From SIG480 sp045539475 (lineage in GTDB: Bacteria > Bacillota > Clostridia > Oscillospirales > JAAYXM01): 64,000 bases of DNA. The DNA lies in the NCBI GenBank assembly GCA_045539475.1, contig JAZQFJ010000091.1, forward strand, positions 41,375 through 105,374. The letters are read 5' to 3'. Of this stretch, positions 25,715-32,906 are shown in pieces. Under the pieces are notes generated by a model, which saw nothing but the letters and a program-made list of their open reading frames with translations, was not told the DNA's origin and did not search any database. The position numbers and the translations under genes are program-made. Numbering within the stretch: position 1 is the first letter of the stretch; each line of letters starts with the position of its first letter.

Positions 25715-27697
25715 ATGAGTGCGAATAAGTATCAGACAAATCTTGAAAGGATGAAAGAACTCATCCATATTCTTAACGAGGCAGATATTGCTTACTATCG
25801 GGATGATAATCCTATTATGACCGATTTTGACTACGACAGGCTCTTTGATGAGCTGAGCGGTCTTGAGCGGGACACAAAGCTTATTCTGTCCAATTCACCC
25901 ACCCAGAAGGTGTCGGGAGAAATACTTGAGGAGCTTACCGAAGTAAGACACACAAAGCCGATGCTTTCTGCAGGAAAAACAAAATCTGTTGCGGATCTTG
26001 CGAAGTTTGCAGGAGATAAGGATGTTATCTTGTCGTGGAAGCTTGACGGTCTTACTCTTGTACTTCGGTATGAGAACGGCGAGCTTGTCCAAGCGATTAC
26101 ACGCGGTCGTGAAGGCATAATCGGAGAAGATGTTACGCATACGGCGAAAGTATTCCTCAATATACCGCTGACTGTTCCGGTAAAGGAATCGTTTGAAGTC
26201 AGAGGCGAAGGCGTGATATCATGGCAAAACTTTGATGAGATCAATTCCGGTCTGCCGGAACCATATGCAAATCCGAGAGGCTTGGCATCCGGAAGCACCA
26301 GGAAACTTAATGCAAATGAAGCAAAGAAAAGATGTTTGGAGTTTTATGCCTTTGAGTTGATTTCTGATAAAATCAGTCATTATGATAAAGAGGAACAGCT
26401 CCACTTCCTTGCTTCAAACGGCTTTGATGTTGTCCCGCATAAAAGGATTTACGGACCTTCTACACTTGAGGAGATTCAGCATGAAGTTGACAGATTCAAT
26501 CCCAAGGAATACAAATACGCAGTGGATGGACTCATTATGGAATATGCTGATATCGCTTATGGTAAGAGCCTTGGAGCAACAGGTCATCATGAGCGCCGAC
26601 TGATAGCCCTTAAATGGGAAGACGAGCTTTATGATACTAAGTTTCTTGGAGTCGAGCTTGCTACTACCAGAACAGGTATGGTAAGCCTTACTGCCATTCT
26701 GGAACCGGTTACTATCGACGGTACGGTTGTCACCAGGGCATACCTGCATAATTTTGACATTTTCAACAGTTTCCAGTTCGGAATCGGTGATACGGTCAAG
26801 GTTTATAAAGCAAATATGATTATTCCGCAGATTCAGGAGAATGTTACGCAGAGTAATACATATCAGCTGCCTATGACTTGTCCGTGCTGCGGCGAACCTT
26901 TAACAGTGAAGGCTACATCCGGCGGAACGAGCTTTTTGTATTGCAATAATTCCGAGTGTCCTGCAAGACTGGTCCAGAAGTTCGTGCACTTCTGCGAGAA
27001 AACACGTATGAACATTGAGGGACTTTCGGAAAGGACCCTGGAAAAGTTTATCGGACGTGGATGGATACGCAATTTTGGAGACCTGTATGAGCTTGAAAAA
27101 CATAAGGATGAAATTGTAAATACAGAAGGCTTTGGTGAAAAATCATATCAGCGATTGCAGGCATCTATCGAAAAGAGCCGAAAATGTACGCTCGATAAGT
27201 TTATTGCCGGACTTGGTATTCCTATGGTTGGAAGACATGCAGGAAAAATCATCAACCAGTATTTTGACGGAGACTGGAATGCTTTTGAGCAGGCTATCAT
27301 TGATGGCTATGACTTCACAGCACTTCCTGATTTCGGTCAGACTATGCGTGCCAACATATACACATGGTATGCAGATGAGGAGGAAGCAAAGCTTTGGCGT
27401 CCGCTACTTGATAAAATCAAATTTATAAAGGAGAATCATACTATGAACGCTACTGAGAAAACAGTATTTTACGGAAAAACCATCGTTGCTACAGGAAAGC
27501 TTGAGAACTATACCCGTGATGAAATTCAGGCGAAGATCATTTCGCTGGGTGCAACCCCGGCTTCATCTGTAACAAAAAAGACAGACTATGTAATCGTCGG
27601 TGAAAAGGCTGGGAACAAGCTTCAAAAAGCGTTAAATCTTGGCATCCGAACACTGACAGAAGAAGAGTTTGAAAACTTGCTGGTATCCGATAAGTAA
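25715..27697 (+). CDS. ligA: NAD-dependent DNA ligase
   Basis: 660 residues, full length. Domains in order: Ia and adenylation domain with the active-site lysine in WKLDGLTLVLRY (about residue 108), nucleotidyl-transferase motifs (ITRGREGIIGEDVTH; GLASGSTRKLN), OB domain, four-cysteine zinc finger (CPCCGEPL ... CNNSECPA, about 388-415), helix-hairpin-helix region, and BRCT domain (FYGKTIVATGKLENYTRDEI onward, about 582-658). It seals nicks with NAD+. ATG 25715 is chosen since AAAGGAG is 12 nt upstream; the frame extends to 25694. Carrying a ligase is unusual for an ICE; the chromosome must have its own, so this copy likely serves replication or recombination of the element. Confidence 0.95.
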   Translation: MSANKYQTNLERMKELIHILNEADIAYYRDDNPIMTDFDYDRLFDELSGLERDTKLILSNSPTQKVSGEILEELTEVRHTKPMLSAGKTKSVADLAKFAGDKDVILSWKLDGLTLVLRYENGELVQAITRGREGIIGEDVTHTAKVFLNIPLTVPVKESFEVRGEGVISWQNFDEINSGLPEPYANPRGLASGSTRKLNANEAKKRCLEFYAFELISDKISHYDKEEQLHFLASNGFDVVPHKRIYGPSTLEEIQHEVDRFNPKEYKYAVDGLIMEYADIAYGKSLGATGHHERRLIALKWEDELYDTKFLGVELATTRTGMVSLTAILEPVTIDGTVVTRAYLHNFDIFNSFQFGIGDTVKVYKANMIIPQIQENVTQSNTYQLPMTCPCCGEPLTVKATSGGTSFLYCNNSECPARLVQKFVHFCEKTRMNIEGLSERTLEKFIGRGWIRNFGDLYELEKHKDEIVNTEGFGEKSYQRLQASIEKSRKCTLDKFIAGLGIPMVGRHAGKIINQYFDGDWNAFEQAIIDGYDFTALPDFGQTMRANIYTWYADEEEAKLWRPLLDKIKFIKENHTMNATEKTVFYGKTIVATGKLENYTRDEIQAKIISLGATPASSVTKKTDYVIVGEKAGNKLQKALNLGIRTLTEEEFENLLVSDK

Positions 27698-27715
27698 TTT
27701 ATCAGCACATTATTG

Positions 27716-27751
27716 CGGCGTAGCAAATCTTAGGATTGCTGCGCCGTTTTT
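27716..27751 (+). terminator. Intrinsic terminator after ligA
   Basis: CGGCGTAGCAA (27716-27726) pairs with TTGCTGCGCCG (27736-27746), one mismatch-free wobble position, 9-nt loop, then TTTTT. Only 20 nt before the next ATG, so it may attenuate rather than isolate. Confidence 0.8.
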
Positions 27752-27770
27752 CATTTATGGAGGAAATTTT

Positions 27771-28280
27771 ATGTATAACGGTAAAGAATCGAAATCCGAC
27801 CGCTTCATAAGGATTGCAGAGGCGAGAGTCAATAAGCTCATCAAAATGATCAGGCTTCTCGGAAACTGCTCTATGAAATGCAATTATGAGTTCACTCAAA
27901 ATCAGGTCAGTCAGATATTTTCAATTCTCTATGATGAACTGTATAAAGCGCGTGCAAAATATTCAATTGCAAAACGCGATAAAAAACGGTTCTCGCTCTC
28001 AAATGAGTCTGAGAAATATATGCAGGAATACCCTCATACTGATTTGCAGCTTCCGGACGGGACAACGATCAGAGCGACAGCGATTGATGATGAGAACTTC
28101 CCGGCGATTAATATTGACCTTATAGATTTTGAGAAGGACGAACGTCTTTGCTTTGTGGAATACAATCCGGAACGCAGCTCCTGTCACAAGGTTTGCATAG
28201 GTGTTTATCAGAGTGATAAAGACGAAACTGTATTCTATGAGCAATATGTCCGTGACAATTCACATTCACAGCCTTTATAG
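27771..28280 (+). CDS. Conserved hypothetical protein (169 aa)
   Basis: Starts at ATG 27771 with GGAGG 9 nt upstream. The N-terminal half is basic and helical (RFIRIAEARVNKLIKMIRLL, then NYEFTQNQVSQIFSILYDEL), the C-terminal half is an acidic beta-rich stretch. The helical part resembles proteins encoded near DNA-processing genes of other ICEs, but no family can be named. The last codons (SQPL, stop), ribosome site and next start are part of a 37-bp repeat also found at 43,414. Confidence 0.6.
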   Translation: MYNGKESKSDRFIRIAEARVNKLIKMIRLLGNCSMKCNYEFTQNQVSQIFSILYDELYKARAKYSIAKRDKKRFSLSNESEKYMQEYPHTDLQLPDGTTIRATAIDDENFPAINIDLIDFEKDERLCFVEYNPERSSCHKVCIGVYQSDKDETVFYEQYVRDNSHSQPL

Positions 28281-28306
28281 GCAGAAAGGAAATCATTATG
28301 AATAAT
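28269..28306 (+). repeat. 37-bp repeat spanning stop, ribosome site and start (copy 1)
   Basis: From CAGCCTTTATAGGCAGAAAG through ATTATGAATAAT this segment is almost the same as 43414-43450, differing only in AATC versus ACC before ATT. In both places it joins a protein ending in QPL to one starting MNN. Confidence 0.7.
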
Positions 28307-28717
28307 CGTGTCAAATATGCCATGAAGCTTCACTGGAACGAGGTGGCAAACATTATCGGTAGAATTATATCCACTTTGCTTGGACGTGAAGTAATCTGTA
28401 CCGCAAGGTACGAAGACTATAACTATTGGTGTGCAGCCACGACGGAAGACGATACATTCACAGTGGAAGAACTTAATATATTGCTTAACTTTATCGCTGC
28501 AGATGCAAGTGTCCGCTACGACAATATCCCTCATGATGCAGGCACAAGCAGATCTATTGCCATGAACCTTTCGGAGATGCTGCTTTCGTTATGTCTGGAA
28601 ACAACCTGGGAGCACGCATCAATCTGCAGAGATGGGCTATGGCTCGTTGGTATTGATGATGTATCTGCACTTTCAAAATCTATCAGTAAGCGAGGTGTTG
28701 GTAATGTCACAGCTTAA
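28298..28717 (+). CDS. Conserved hypothetical protein (139 aa)
   Basis: ATG 28298 is preceded by GAAAGGAA. The product is a compact helical protein (HWNEVANIIGRIISTLLGRE; EELNILLNFIAADASVRYDN; LSEMLLSLCLETTWEHASIC) with no transmembrane segment or metal motif. It overlaps the next gene by 14 nt. I cannot assign a function. Confidence 0.6.
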   Translation: MNNRVKYAMKLHWNEVANIIGRIISTLLGREVICTARYEDYNYWCAATTEDDTFTVEELNILLNFIAADASVRYDNIPHDAGTSRSIAMNLSEMLLSLCLETTWEHASICRDGLWLVGIDDVSALSKSISKRGVGNVTA

Positions 28718-29303
28718 TGTCAATCAGATAACTCGCAAGGACGCGAGAAACCGCTTTGTTGAAAGCCTCAACGATGCATTTGATATAGGTAAAATCCATT
28801 TTGTATTTGCTACATACGATGTGAACAAGCCATCAGGCCAGCGACAGACCAATAATGTCCATATATACATCAATGTGGACGAATATCTGGAGTTGTGCCG
28901 AAAACTGGAATGCGGTGAATTCAAGCATATGATGCAGACCAAGAAGAAAAATAAAGACGATAGTCCTTTGTTTGAACACCTTGGCGGTACATCAGCGAAA
29001 ATTCTTGCTGAAAGAGGCAGGACTCGCAAAGACGGGAAAAGCTTATCAAGAACAGCAAAGCTCACGGTCGGAGACAGTACTGATCTTGTATTTTGGGTGA
29101 ACAGCGGTCCCGGAGAAGCTGATGCTAAGGGACTTATTGTTCCAAAGTTCGGCAGTAAACCGGAAAACTCCGTGGTTCTCGGTATGAGTTTTGAGTCATT
29201 CAGTGAGCTGTTGCTATCTACCAAAATGCATTATTTTGCATGGCTTGCTACTAAATACGCAAAGGCAGCTGATAAAAGCTCTCGTGTGGGAGATAACGCA
29301 TAA
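28704..29303 (+). CDS. Conserved hypothetical protein (199 aa), nucleic-acid-related by context
   Basis: ATG 28704 (GAGGTG upstream) begins MSQLNVNQITRKDARNRFVE. The segment NNVHIYINVDEYLELCRKLE and KAKLTVGDSTDLVF-like beta strands, plus a basic loop (AERGRTRKDGKSLSRTAK), suggest an OB-like or SSB-like sheet that could bind single-stranded DNA; this is an impression only. It is the last gene before a strong terminator. The family appears limited to conjugative elements as far as I can recall. Confidence 0.55.
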   Translation: MSQLNVNQITRKDARNRFVESLNDAFDIGKIHFVFATYDVNKPSGQRQTNNVHIYINVDEYLELCRKLECGEFKHMMQTKKKNKDDSPLFEHLGGTSAKILAERGRTRKDGKSLSRTAKLTVGDSTDLVFWVNSGPGEADAKGLIVPKFGSKPENSVVLGMSFESFSELLLSTKMHYFAWLATKYAKAADKSSRVGDNA

Positions 29304-29342
29304 TGTTGGAACCGAAAACAGTGATTGCTGTACAGTTATGAA

Positions 29343-29380
29343 GAGACGGTGGGCATAATTATATGCCTTCCGTCTCGTTT
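29343..29380 (+). terminator. Terminator at end of the ligase operon
   Basis: GAGACGG (29343-29349)/CCGTCTC (29370-29376) encloses GGCATA (29352-29357)/TATGCC (29362-29367), followed by GTTTT. Confidence 0.8.
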
Positions 29381-29386
29381 TATATA

Positions 29387-29430
29387 TTGGCATAAACTTG
29401 GCACAAAATTGGCACAGTTTTGCCGATGAC
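29387..29430 (+). repeat. Four tandem 11-bp direct repeats (TTGGCACA iterons)
   Basis: TTGGCATAAAC (29387), TTGGCACAAAA (29398), TTGGCACAGTT (29409) and TTGCCGATGAC (29420) follow each other without spacing. The 11-bp period places all copies on one face of the helix, and the last copy runs into the -35 region of the promoter at 29,426. They are a probable binding array for a regulator or replication protein. Confidence 0.65.
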
Positions 29431-29455
29431 AAGATAATGTGCAACGCGGTATAAT
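29426..29455 (+). promoter_or_regulatory. Promoter downstream of the iteron array
   Basis: ATGACA (29426-29431), 18-nt spacer, TATAAT (29450-29455). The predicted transcript meets a hairpin with T-run at 29,468 almost at once. Confidence 0.6.
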
Positions 29456-29467
29456 AGTAACGTCGAT

Positions 29468-29501
29468 AAGTGGGTTCGTAATCTGATCCCACTTGATTTT
29501 T
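29468..29501 (+). terminator. Promoter-proximal hairpin with T-run
   Basis: AAGTGGG (29468-29474)/CCCACTT (29488-29494), 13-nt loop, GATTTTTTT. It begins within about 10 nt of the predicted transcription start and 24 nt before the next ATG, so it looks like an attenuator. Confidence 0.7.
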
Positions 29502-29517
29502 TTGTAAAAGGAGTATT

Positions 29518-29892
29518 ATGAAAATGAAATATTGTCCATACTGCGGTGCTGATCTGTTAGGCGGTACCGCTTCTTTCTGTTCGGAATGCGGAAAGCCTAT
29601 CAGAAAACGAAAACAGGATGCAAAAAGTGGGAAAAAGTATCAGACACATAAAAGAAAGAAAAACAAATACGTGGCGGCTGAAGAAATTGTTCTTGACAAG
29701 GAAGCACCCCCTGATGAAACTGCAGAAACCGTTGATGATGGATATGACGGATACTATGATGATGTCCGACCTGCAGATGAGAATATTGAGCGTCCGGGGC
29801 TGGATAAAGCAATTGTTAAGAATCTCATCGTTATTATCGCCGGAGTAATTGCGGCTATAAGTATTTGCGTCATGGCGATGTACTTTATGTAG
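29518..29892 (+). CDS. Zinc-ribbon membrane protein (124 aa)
   Basis: AAAGGAG lies before ATG 29518. N-terminal zinc ribbon (YCPYCGADLLGG ... FCSECGKPI), a long Lys-rich segment, an acidic linker, and one C-terminal membrane helix (NLIVIIAGVIAAISICVMAM). This is the zinc-ribbon-plus-anchor layout of many small Firmicutes membrane proteins whose role is not established. It is first in an operon of three. Confidence 0.7.
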   Translation: MKMKYCPYCGADLLGGTASFCSECGKPIRKRKQDAKSGKKYQTHKRKKNKYVAAEEIVLDKEAPPDETAETVDDGYDGYYDDVRPADENIERPGLDKAIVKNLIVIIAGVIAAISICVMAMYFM

Positions 29893-29945
29893 TAGTTGTA
29901 AATCAGTGTGGAAACTCGTGTAATTAGTATGAGGTGATTTTTTCT

Positions 29946-30509
29946 ATGCTGTACTTATCAAAAGGTGTTTTGTGTAAGGACTCGACAACAGATACAGTCC
30001 GTGTTGCGCGTGGGGATGCAGTGTTTGTTCTGACAAAATCTGAATCCGAAATCTGGCTTAACGGCAGGTTTAATATAGTTTCCGTTACTGATGATAAAAA
30101 GGTAAATGCTGTAATCTCACTATATGAAAAGGGACTTGCAGAATTTGATGAACTATCCGATGCGCTTGGGCAATACAGACTTCTGTCGCGTTGTATCTGC
30201 TGTCCTGCCAAATCCGCATTTATCAAGGCACCGCTTTTAAAGACGGAAAAAACTGTGATGCTATGGCTTGATAATGCAGGAATCCGTCTTTCAACTGCAG
30301 AGCTTGTATATCTTATGGAAAATAAGGTCAGACCTTCGGGTAATCTTTTCGGCGATGAAAACGCCCAGGCACTTATAGAAACAATATATACCAAAGATAC
30401 GATTTTCGATAATATCCTTGAAAACCGTATGGAATACGCGAAATGCAGAAACGAGATTGTTTGTGCGATTCTGACTCTACTAAAAAAGAAAAGGATTGTG
30501 ATGCTGTAA
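29946..30509 (+). CDS. Conserved hypothetical protein (187 aa)
   Basis: ATG 29946 has GAGGTGA at 9 nt. The product begins with a beta-rich part (LYLSKGVLCKDSTTDTVRVA) and continues helical, including RLLSRCICCPAKSAF with three closely spaced cysteines and a GIRLSTAELVYLMENKVRPS segment. The latter resembles a GOLPH3/Vps-like lipid-binding or helical-repeat segment (GPP34-like), but I would not assign it. Stop overlaps the next start (TAATG at 30507-30511). Confidence 0.55.
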   Translation: MLYLSKGVLCKDSTTDTVRVARGDAVFVLTKSESEIWLNGRFNIVSVTDDKKVNAVISLYEKGLAEFDELSDALGQYRLLSRCICCPAKSAFIKAPLLKTEKTVMLWLDNAGIRLSTAELVYLMENKVRPSGNLFGDENAQALIETIYTKDTIFDNILENRMEYAKCRNEIVCAILTLLKKKRIVML

Positions 30510-30958
30510 TGTTTCTTAAAGAGCTTTATCGGGACTTACCGTATATACTGAAGAAGAAAATAGTAATTCATGCTGCAATTGCATTGTTGGCAATGATTTT
30601 GTTGTTTGTAATAAGCTTTTGTTTTTCGGATATTATACTGATGCTCCCCTGTTTGTTTTTGAGCGGTCTGATGATAGTGAAAGCTGCGTTTTTGTTTTAC
30701 AATTGCATTGCCGGTAACTACATTGAGATTACCGGCATATGCTCCGATGTGGAAAAAACGACTATCAGGAAGAAGGTTAAGTATGTAATCCTGAGAGCAG
30801 AAGATAAAAAGTTAAAGCTCAATACTCATTACAACTTGAAAAATATATGTGTCGGAGATGCTTTGACAGTGTATATATCAAAAAAGGCGTCGCTATATTA
30901 TAAGGACGGAATGTATATTGCCAATGAGTTTTACGGAGTTGTCGTTAATGATGATTAA
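30509..30958 (+). CDS. Small integral membrane protein with C-terminal beta domain (149 aa)
   Basis: Two membrane helices (IVIHAAIALLAMILLFVISF and DIILMLPCLFLSGLMIVKAA) precede a soluble, beta-rich domain of about 80 residues (YIEITGICSDVEKTTIRKKV ... VGDALTVYISKKA), which looks like an NfeD/OB-type fold. ATG 30509 overlaps the preceding stop. Unknown role, presumably works with its two operon partners at the membrane. Confidence 0.6.
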   Translation: MFLKELYRDLPYILKKKIVIHAAIALLAMILLFVISFCFSDIILMLPCLFLSGLMIVKAAFLFYNCIAGNYIEITGICSDVEKTTIRKKVKYVILRAEDKKLKLNTHYNLKNICVGDALTVYISKKASLYYKDGMYIANEFYGVVVNDD

Positions 30959-30970
30959 TTGATTAATGAA

Positions 30971-30999
30971 TTGACTATTTTTACTTGATATGATATAAT
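30971..30999 (+). promoter_or_regulatory. Promoter of leader RNA cassette, copy 2
   Basis: TTGACT (30971-30976), 17-nt spacer, TATAAT (30994-30999); same context as copies 1 and 3. Confidence 0.8.
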
Positions 31000-31004
31000 A
31001 AAAA

Positions 31005-31095
31005 TATAAGTTTCAAGGTTTCAGTAAGAGAAATCACAGTTATCCAAGTTTACAAAGTGTCAATGAGCACATTCGTGCTTTTTGGCACTTTTTTA
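31005..31095 (+). ncRNA. Leader RNA cassette copy 2: hairpin plus intrinsic terminator
   Basis: First stem GGTTTC (31017-31022)/GAAATC (31030-31035); terminator AAAGTGTCAA (31054-31063)/TTGGCACTTT (31082-31091) with an inner AGCAC/GTGCT stem and TTTTTT. The block from ATATAAG to the terminator is clearly alike in copy 3. It precedes the single-stranded DNA-binding protein gene. Between terminator and gene a small GCAGG/CCTGC hairpin (about 31,146-31,160) lies next to the ribosome site. Confidence 0.75.
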
Positions 31096-31174
31096 TTTTC
31101 TTGATTTCTGCCCGGCTACGGGTTGAAATAAATATATTTTTTTAGCAGGTAACCCCTGCAGAAAGGAGTTTTCC

Positions 31175-31669
31175 ATGTTGAAAGTATTCTCAACAAATGT
31201 CGTTGTATCGAAAGGTTTCAACGGCGCCCCGGCACTCAAATTTTTCAAGGACGACAACACCAATACCAGGAGCGTCAGATTCCGTATTGGTAAGAAGGTC
31301 TATGACTCGCGTGCCGAAAACAATGCCCGATGGCTTAATTACAGCGTCAAGGCTTTTAATGGCTTGTGCGACCGCATCGAGAAGATGAATATTGAAGAAG
31401 GTGCGTACTTGAACATTTCAGGCAGACTTGACGAAGAGACGTGGACGGATCAGAACAGCGGAGAGACGAAGATGGCAGTGGTCATCATCCTTGATGAGAT
31501 AGAATATGCCGGCGTCGCGAAACCAAAGGAAGGTTCAGCTAACGTCCAGACAGCCAAAGCAAACGCTTCAGCAGCTCCTGAAGCACCCGCGCAGAACCCC
31601 ACAGACTCCGATAATTTTACCGGTTTCCAGAATTTCGGCGGCAGTGGCGGAATGTTCGATGAAGAATAG
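31175..31669 (+). CDS. ssb: Single-stranded DNA-binding protein
   Basis: 164 residues with an N-terminal OB-fold (VSKGFNGAPALKFFKDDNTN, ARWLNYSVKAFNGLCDRIEK, AYLNISGRLDEETWTDQNSG) and a linker rich in Ala, Pro, Asn. The C-terminal tip is GGMFDEE, acidic but without the usual DDIPF-type end, so partner binding may differ from the host SSB. It coats the transferred single strand and replication intermediates. GAAAGGAG precedes ATG 31175. It is the first gene after leader cassette copy 2. Confidence 0.85.
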   Translation: MLKVFSTNVVVSKGFNGAPALKFFKDDNTNTRSVRFRIGKKVYDSRAENNARWLNYSVKAFNGLCDRIEKMNIEEGAYLNISGRLDEETWTDQNSGETKMAVVIILDEIEYAGVAKPKEGSANVQTAKANASAAPEAPAQNPTDSDNFTGFQNFGGSGGMFDEE

Positions 31670-31696
31670 GAGCTAAAGTGAGATCCGGCGTAAATT

Positions 31697-31742
31697 AAGC
31701 GCACATGAGTATCTTTTGATAATCTCGTGTGCGCTTTTTTTG
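31697..31742 (+). terminator. Strong terminator after ssb
   Basis: AAGCGCACATGAG (31697-31709) pairs with CTCGTGTGCGCTT (31724-31736), one G-U, followed by seven T. Downstream genes on the same strand begin 21 nt later with no obvious promoter, which implies read-through. Confidence 0.85.
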
Positions 31743-31762
31743 CGCCTGTGAGGAGGTAGTGT

Positions 31763-32146
31763 ATGACAAACGAAAGCTTTACCCTCTTATCAAATGAGGA
31801 AAAGAACAGAAAACTCAAAAACGTATTGCTCGAAAAGTCGGATAAGCGGCTTACTGAGGAGGAAACCAGAATTATCATGATCCATATTTCTCTCAATAAG
31901 CAATATGTTATCAAGAACTATTCGGAGCCTATGAGTTTTCTCGCTGCTTTAGCTGCTTCGGACAGCTATGAAAGCCAGACAATACTCGGCAGTGCTTTGG
32001 CAGGAGTCCCCGACATTTCAATGACTATGTTCGATGATTCCAACGCTGCCGCGGTAATCACAAAAACAAACCGAGACGGGAATCCACTGTATTGTGTTCA
32101 TGTGTATATCCCGTCATCCCGTACCGAAAGGAGATCTGAGATATGA
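31763..32146 (+). CDS. Conserved hypothetical protein (127 aa)
   Basis: GAGGAGG precedes ATG 31763. A charged helical N-terminus (LLSNEEKNRKLKNVLLEKSD) leads into a compact alpha/beta part (FLAALAASDSYESQTILGSA; NAAAVITKTNRDGNPLYCVH). No recognised family. Its stop overlaps the start of the next gene (ATGA, 32143-32146). Confidence 0.55.
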   Translation: MTNESFTLLSNEEKNRKLKNVLLEKSDKRLTEEETRIIMIHISLNKQYVIKNYSEPMSFLAALAASDSYESQTILGSALAGVPDISMTMFDDSNAAAVITKTNRDGNPLYCVHVYIPSSRTERRSEI

Positions 32147-32886
32147 AAGTACCCGTAGGGAAGGGCACTATTGTAAGAGAGACTTTGCTCATCATAATAG
32201 CATTGATGCTGTTTGTGTTTATGTGCAGGCTGTGGCCGATACTGCTCTTTATGATTGTCGCTTTGTTTGTTGCAATGATTATTCTGCTATTTAAAGCATC
32301 GTCAGAGCCGAAAACGGTTGAGCCGAAGCCCATACCGTCAACAGTAAGACAACCGGTACGGATACCTTCGCAAAATGATGTATACGCACTTGCGTATTCT
32401 GTCATACTCAGACGGATTACCGAGCTTGTCCATGAAAAATATCCTCAGGCGCGTTGGATTTGGGAAGCGTCAAATGCACGCAACCTTATAGAAAACGGGG
32501 AAGATGTATACATTCTCTTGAATCGTGCCGGAGGATATGGCAGGGCTATGGTTAAAATAGTCAACCTGAGTGTCGTGGATGTCGTGTTTGGTGTTCCGGA
32601 AATTGACACATTCCCCGATGCTGCGGATACAGACGCTGAAGACGCGGATGAGGGTGTGCCGGAAAACTATGAGCTGATAGCCTTTGAATGGGTTCAGGCA
32701 CACATTATTGATCTGAACAACAGATGCAATGAAGCTATCGGTGAAGGCAAAAATATGGTCATCATTACGGAGGCTGAGCTTCCTGTACGGGAGAGTTGGA
32801 TTGATGTATGTAAACAGCTTCAGAAGTCCGAAATCGAAAACCTTGAATGTATTCCGGAGGGAATACAGATTAATCTCACGCATTGA
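32143..32886 (+). CDS. Membrane protein of unknown function (247 aa)
   Basis: Two near-continuous N-terminal membrane helices (TLLIIIALMLFVFMCRLWPI; LLFMIVALFVAMIILLFKAS) and a cytoplasmic or extracellular domain with conserved-looking YALAYSVILRRITELVHEKY, PQARWIWEASNARNLIENGE and an acidic segment (DAADTDAEDADEG). Directly upstream of the MoxR/VWA pair, so it may be a membrane partner of that system. Coupled to the preceding gene by a 4-nt overlap. Confidence 0.6.
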   Translation: MKVPVGKGTIVRETLLIIIALMLFVFMCRLWPILLFMIVALFVAMIILLFKASSEPKTVEPKPIPSTVRQPVRIPSQNDVYALAYSVILRRITELVHEKYPQARWIWEASNARNLIENGEDVYILLNRAGGYGRAMVKIVNLSVVDVVFGVPEIDTFPDAADTDAEDADEGVPENYELIAFEWVQAHIIDLNNRCNEAIGEGKNMVIITEAELPVRESWIDVCKQLQKSEIENLECIPEGIQINLTH

Positions 32887-32906
32887 AATGCAGAAAGGAA
32901 TTTACA

